Positions 61,430 to 64,000 of a stretch of DNA of 64,000 nt are shown here, piece after piece. The notes below the pieces were generated by a model that worked only from the letters and a program-made list of their open reading frames with translations, was not told where the DNA came from and made no database searches. Position 1 is the first letter of the stretch, and the number at the start of each line of letters is the position of its first letter. The position numbers and the translations under genes were made by a program. Origin of the DNA: Bradyrhizobium sp. CER78 (lineage in GTDB: Bacteria > Pseudomonadota > Alphaproteobacteria > Rhizobiales > Xanthobacteraceae); NCBI RefSeq assembly GCF_029846235.1, contig NZ_JARVWP010000010.1, positions 186,001-250,000 on the forward strand. Direction: 5' to 3'.

Positions 61430-61463
61430 CCCCCGGCGCCAAAACGCCGGGGGTTTTGCTTTG
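61430..61463 (+). terminator. Terminator after the porin pseudogene
   Basis: CCCCCGGCG (61430-61438) pairs with CGCCGGGGG (61445-61453) around a six-base loop and is followed by TTTTGCTTTG. It closely copies the terminator of the intact porin, so the duplication included gene and terminator. Confidence 0.88.
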
Positions 61464-61482
61464 TGCGGACGACTCTCGTGCA

Positions 61483-62517
61483 TCACGCGGCGAGCATGTC
61501 GCGCACCATCGGCACCACCTTGCTTCCATAGAGCTCGATGCTCTTCATCAGCTTCTCGTGCGGCAGCGGGCCCGCTGAATATTTCAGCTGGAAGCGCGCG
61601 GCGCCGAGCGCCTTCACGGTCGCCGCGATCTTGCGCGCGACCGTTTCCGGCGCGCCGACATAAAGCGAGCCGTGCTCGGCCTCGGCGACGAACTCGTCAC
61701 GGCCCATCGGCGGCCAGCCGCGCTCCTTGCCGATCCGGTCACGCATGACCTTGTAGTCCGGCCATAGCTCTTCGCGGGCCTGCGCGTCGGTCTCGGCGAC
61801 GTAGCCCGGCGAATGCACGCCGATCGGCTGCGGCGCCCGGCCGAACTGCTGGTAGGCGCGCTGGTGCAGATCGACATAGGGCGCAAAGCGCTTGGGATCG
61901 CCGCCGATGATGGCGAGCATCAGCGGCAGGTCGTAATGCGCCGCGCGCACCACCGATTCGGGGCTGCCGCCGACGCCGATCCAGGTCTTCAGCCGGCCGT
62001 GCTCGACCGGCGGATAGACCGACTGGCCCTTGAGCGGCGGCCGCAGCTTGCCCTCCCAGGTCACCGGCTCCTGCTTCAGGAGCTCGGTGAACAGGTCGAG
62101 CTTCTCCTCGAACAGCTCGTTGTATTGCCTGAGGTCGAAGCCGAACAGCGGGAACGACTCGGTGAACGAGCCGCGGCCGAGGATCACCTCGGCGCGGCCG
62201 TTCGAGACCGCATCGACGGTGGCGAAGCGCTGGAAGACCCGGATCGGATCGTCCGAACTCAGCACGGTTACCGCCGAGCCGAGCCGGATGTCCTTGGTGC
62301 GCGCAGCGATTGCCGCCAGCACGGTCTCGGGGGAGGAGATCGCAAAGTCGGCCCGGTGATGCTCGCCGAGCCCGATGAAATCGATCCCGAGCTGATCGGC
62401 CAGCACCGCCTCGTCGACGACGTTGCGGATCACCTGGGCATGGGGCAGCGGCGCGCCGGCGGTGTCCTTGGTGACGTCGCCGAACGTATCGAGCCCGAAT
62501 TCGAGAGAGGTCGTCAT
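61483..62517 (-). CDS. LLM-class (luciferase-like) flavin-dependent monooxygenase
   Basis: 344 residues from ATG 62517; the frame is open to 62676 but the extra part is not conserved-looking. Flavin-dependent oxidoreductase fold: Asp-Phe-Ile-Gly-Leu-Gly-Glu-His-His, Ile-Arg-Leu-Gly-Ser-Ala-Val-Thr-Val-Leu, and Arg-Ala-Glu-Val-Ile-Leu-Gly-Arg-Gly-Ser-Phe are typical. Such enzymes use FMNH2 and O2 to oxidise small organic or organosulfur compounds; the substrate is not known. Stands alone between the pseudogene and the glutathione-S-transferase-like gene. Confidence 0.92.
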   Translation of the reverse strand: MTTSLEFGLDTFGDVTKDTAGAPLPHAQVIRNVVDEAVLADQLGIDFIGLGEHHRADFAISSPETVLAAIAARTKDIRLGSAVTVLSSDDPIRVFQRFATVDAVSNGRAEVILGRGSFTESFPLFGFDLRQYNELFEEKLDLFTELLKQEPVTWEGKLRPPLKGQSVYPPVEHGRLKTWIGVGGSPESVVRAAHYDLPLMLAIIGGDPKRFAPYVDLHQRAYQQFGRAPQPIGVHSPGYVAETDAQAREELWPDYKVMRDRIGKERGWPPMGRDEFVAEAEHGSLYVGAPETVARKIAATVKALGAARFQLKYSAGPLPHEKLMKSIELYGSKVVPMVRDMLAA

Positions 62518-62745
62518 CACATAGTCCAGTTGTCGGCGTGGCGGAGCATCCGCCACGGGCCACCCATCGCACGCAGGCCGAGAGGTCGTGTTGCTTGCTG
62601 AGATGTCCGCTAGCCTGCGCTGTGGAGCCTTCGGTTGGAGATGAGTGGGAGGTATTGCCTGAGCGCGGCCCGACAAGGTCAGGCCGCGAAACGCAGCGTT
62701 TCCAACCCCGCGAGCCGGCAGCCGGCCGGTTGCGGCCAGCGGCGA

Positions 62746-63669
62746 TCAGCCCGTGATGACCAGGAATCCAGCCCGCGGGAAGTGCACCACGACCTCGCCG
62801 ACGCGTTCGTCGGACCTGCGGATCGCGATGTGCTGTGCCGACAGCGAGACGATCTCGCCGCGGACCGGGATCTTGCCGTAGTCATCCGGCATCACGCTGA
62901 CGATGTCGCCGGGCTTGCGACCGTTTGGATCGGCGGGATCACCGAACACAGGCGATTCCGGCTGCGCCTTCGCCGCGATCTCGAGCGCGTCGGCCGACGA
63001 CATCTCGGTGCGCGTGCCGTGGCCGATGGCGCGCATACGCTCTTCCCACGCCGCAGTACGTGGAAAAGGCTTCATCATTTCGTCGATCGTCGCGAGGCTC
63101 TGCCGCGCGTACCACACGTTCATGTAGGCGCTGACGTCGGCAAGGCTGAACTCGCCGAACAGCCACGGCCTGTTGTCGCCGAGCTGCGCCTCGATCCAGT
63201 CGACATTGGCGCGGAACTGATCACGCATCTGCGGCAGCGCCGCGGTCATGGCGGCGATGTCGAACTTGCCGCCGCGCAGCTTCTCGCGATCCGCGATGAA
63301 ATCCTGCGGGACCTTGTCGCCGATGAAGCCGAACACGAGGTTGACCGTGCTCTGGAAGAACGGCCGGTCGGTCCACATGCCGAGCGCCCAGGGCATCCCG
63401 GCATTGCCCGCGGGAAACAGTGTCGGCGTCGGATAGCGCCGCTCCAGTTCGCGGATGATGATCTGGCTGTCACAATAGATGTCCGCACCGATCTGCATCG
63501 TCGGGGTGCGGCGATAACCGCCGGTCATCGGCATCAGATCCGGCCGCGGCATGATCCTGGAGATCCGCACCGAGTTCCAGGCGAGCTTCTTGAATCCGAA
63601 GATGCTGCGGATCTTCTCGGAGAACGGCGACTGATCGAAATGATGCAGGATCGGCGTGGGCTGCGACAT
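62746..63669 (-). CDS. Glutathione S-transferase-family protein
   Basis: 307 residues, longer than the usual ~220. N-terminal thioredoxin-like part: Leu-His-His-Phe-Asp-Gln-Ser-Pro-Phe-Ser-Glu-Lys and a late cis-Pro-like Arg-Thr-Pro-Thr-Met-Gln with Asp-Ser-Gln-Ile-Ile; the helical C-terminal domain has Arg-Pro-Trp-Leu-Phe-Gly-Glu-Phe-Ser-Leu-Ala-Asp. The last ~85 residues are an extra beta-rich tail (Gly-Asp-Ile-Val-Ser-Val ... Glu-Val-Val-Val-His-Phe-Pro). GGGAG before ATG 63669 is a good ribosome site. Function is likely conjugation or detoxification. Confidence 0.87.
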   Translation of the reverse strand: MSQPTPILHHFDQSPFSEKIRSIFGFKKLAWNSVRISRIMPRPDLMPMTGGYRRTPTMQIGADIYCDSQIIIRELERRYPTPTLFPAGNAGMPWALGMWTDRPFFQSTVNLVFGFIGDKVPQDFIADREKLRGGKFDIAAMTAALPQMRDQFRANVDWIEAQLGDNRPWLFGEFSLADVSAYMNVWYARQSLATIDEMMKPFPRTAAWEERMRAIGHGTRTEMSSADALEIAAKAQPESPVFGDPADPNGRKPGDIVSVMPDDYGKIPVRGEIVSLSAQHIAIRRSDERVGEVVVHFPRAGFLVITG

Positions 63670-63780
63670 GACCTTCTCCCGGGACAGGTTGCGATCTCGA
63701 CAGAGCTTGTCGCGTAGCCTGACAAGATTTGCGCCGATCGCAATCGATTTTCCCGGGTGATGGCGCGCCGCCCTGGGCGT

Positions 63781-64000
63781 TCAGAACTGCTCGGCCCACG
63801 GCCGCAGGTCGAGCTCCAGCGTCCAGGCGCTGCGATGCTGGTGATGCAGCACCCAATAGGCCTCGGCGATCGCCGCGATGTTGAGCAGGCCGTCCGGCCC
63901 GCGCTCATCCTTCAACTGCGGGCGCATGCTCAGCAGGCGATCGCCGCCGATGCCGCCGTCGACCACGACGTGGCCGACATGGATGCCCTGCGGCCCGAAT
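63781..64000 (-). CDS. C-terminal part of a short-chain dehydrogenase/reductase, partial
   Basis: Open to the right edge; stop at 63781-63783. The ~72 residues visible include Gly-Pro-Gln-Gly-Ile-His-Val-Gly-His-Val-Val-Val-Asp-Gly-Gly-Ile, then Ala-Ile-Ala-Glu-Ala-Tyr-Trp-Val-Leu-His-His-Gln, and a Trp-Thr-Leu-Glu-Leu-Asp-Leu-Arg-Pro end, as in SDRs of this order. The nucleotide site and catalytic Tyr lie outside. A GTG at 63966 is not the true start. It would be co-directional with the glutathione-S-transferase-like gene. Confidence 0.8.
   Translation of the reverse strand, partial: FGPQGIHVGHVVVDGGIGGDRLLSMRPQLKDERGPDGLLNIAAIAEAYWVLHHQHRSAWTLELDLRPWAEQF

Overview
The window looks like chromosome of a GC-rich alphaproteobacterium of the Bradyrhizobium/Nitrobacteraceae type. 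The clearest pointer is the porin at 57028-58578, whose signal peptide and conserved cysteines near the mature N-terminus are typical of Bradyrhizobium porins. The density of ABC transporters, amidases, acyl-CoA enzymes and small winged-helix proteins fits the same group. No rRNA, CRISPR array, transposase or integrase was seen. These are readings by eye; no database search was run.

Layout. (1) 1-182 is the tail of a peptide-type solute-binding protein. (2) 344-8801 holds two NitT/TauT-type ABC transporter clusters, pointing towards each other, with a nitroreductase-like flavoprotein between them. A 38-bp near-perfect palindrome lies upstream of the second cluster. (3) 9290-15260 is a mixed region: an XRE-cupin regulator coupled to a small ORF, a protein that is about 45% methionine, a 2-hydroxyacid dehydrogenase, a class II aldolase, a beta-carbonic anhydrase and a CmcJ/NvfI-like oxygenase. 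(4) 15683-24497 is a tight nine-gene operon: two amidases, a NitT/TauT transporter, DUF971, an AprA-like flavoprotein, an AprB-like 2[4Fe-4S] ferredoxin and a HEAT-repeat protein. A convergent Crp-type regulator follows, then another NitT/TauT operon whose binding protein carries a NosL-like tail. (5) 28793-38179 contains a FAD/NAD(P)-binding protein, a quinone oxidoreductase, an Lrp regulator and a five-gene Liv-type transporter with a 2-hydroxychromene-2-carboxylate isomerase-like gene.

(6) 38383-52481 is a carbohydrate- or lactone-flavoured block: a beta-propeller dehydrogenase with a cytochrome c domain, an SMP-30-like protein, and a ribose-type ABC transporter. One permease of that transporter is fused to a strictosidine-synthase-like beta-propeller and is followed by a second such propeller. 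A GntR/FCD regulator, an acyl-CoA ligase and an acyl-CoA dehydrogenase complete the block. (7) 52482-53041 carries a decayed tRNA-Gln 3' half. (8) 53042-64000 holds an Mfd-like paralogue, the porin, a broken second porin copy with a duplicated terminator, a DUF6065-like gene, a TPR protein, a luciferase-like monooxygenase, a glutathione-S-transferase-like protein and the end of a short-chain dehydrogenase.

How the genes may work together. The best candidate for an undescribed system is the 15683-24497 operon: import of a small nitrogen- or sulfur-containing compound, amide hydrolysis, then an AprAB-like redox step, with DUF971 and HEAT proteins as likely maturation or scaffold partners. The second is the transporter-enzyme fusion block, which suggests import coupled to beta-propeller (lactonase or esterase type) chemistry on the cytoplasmic face, followed by CoA-dependent breakdown. 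Both functional readings are inference from gene content and order.
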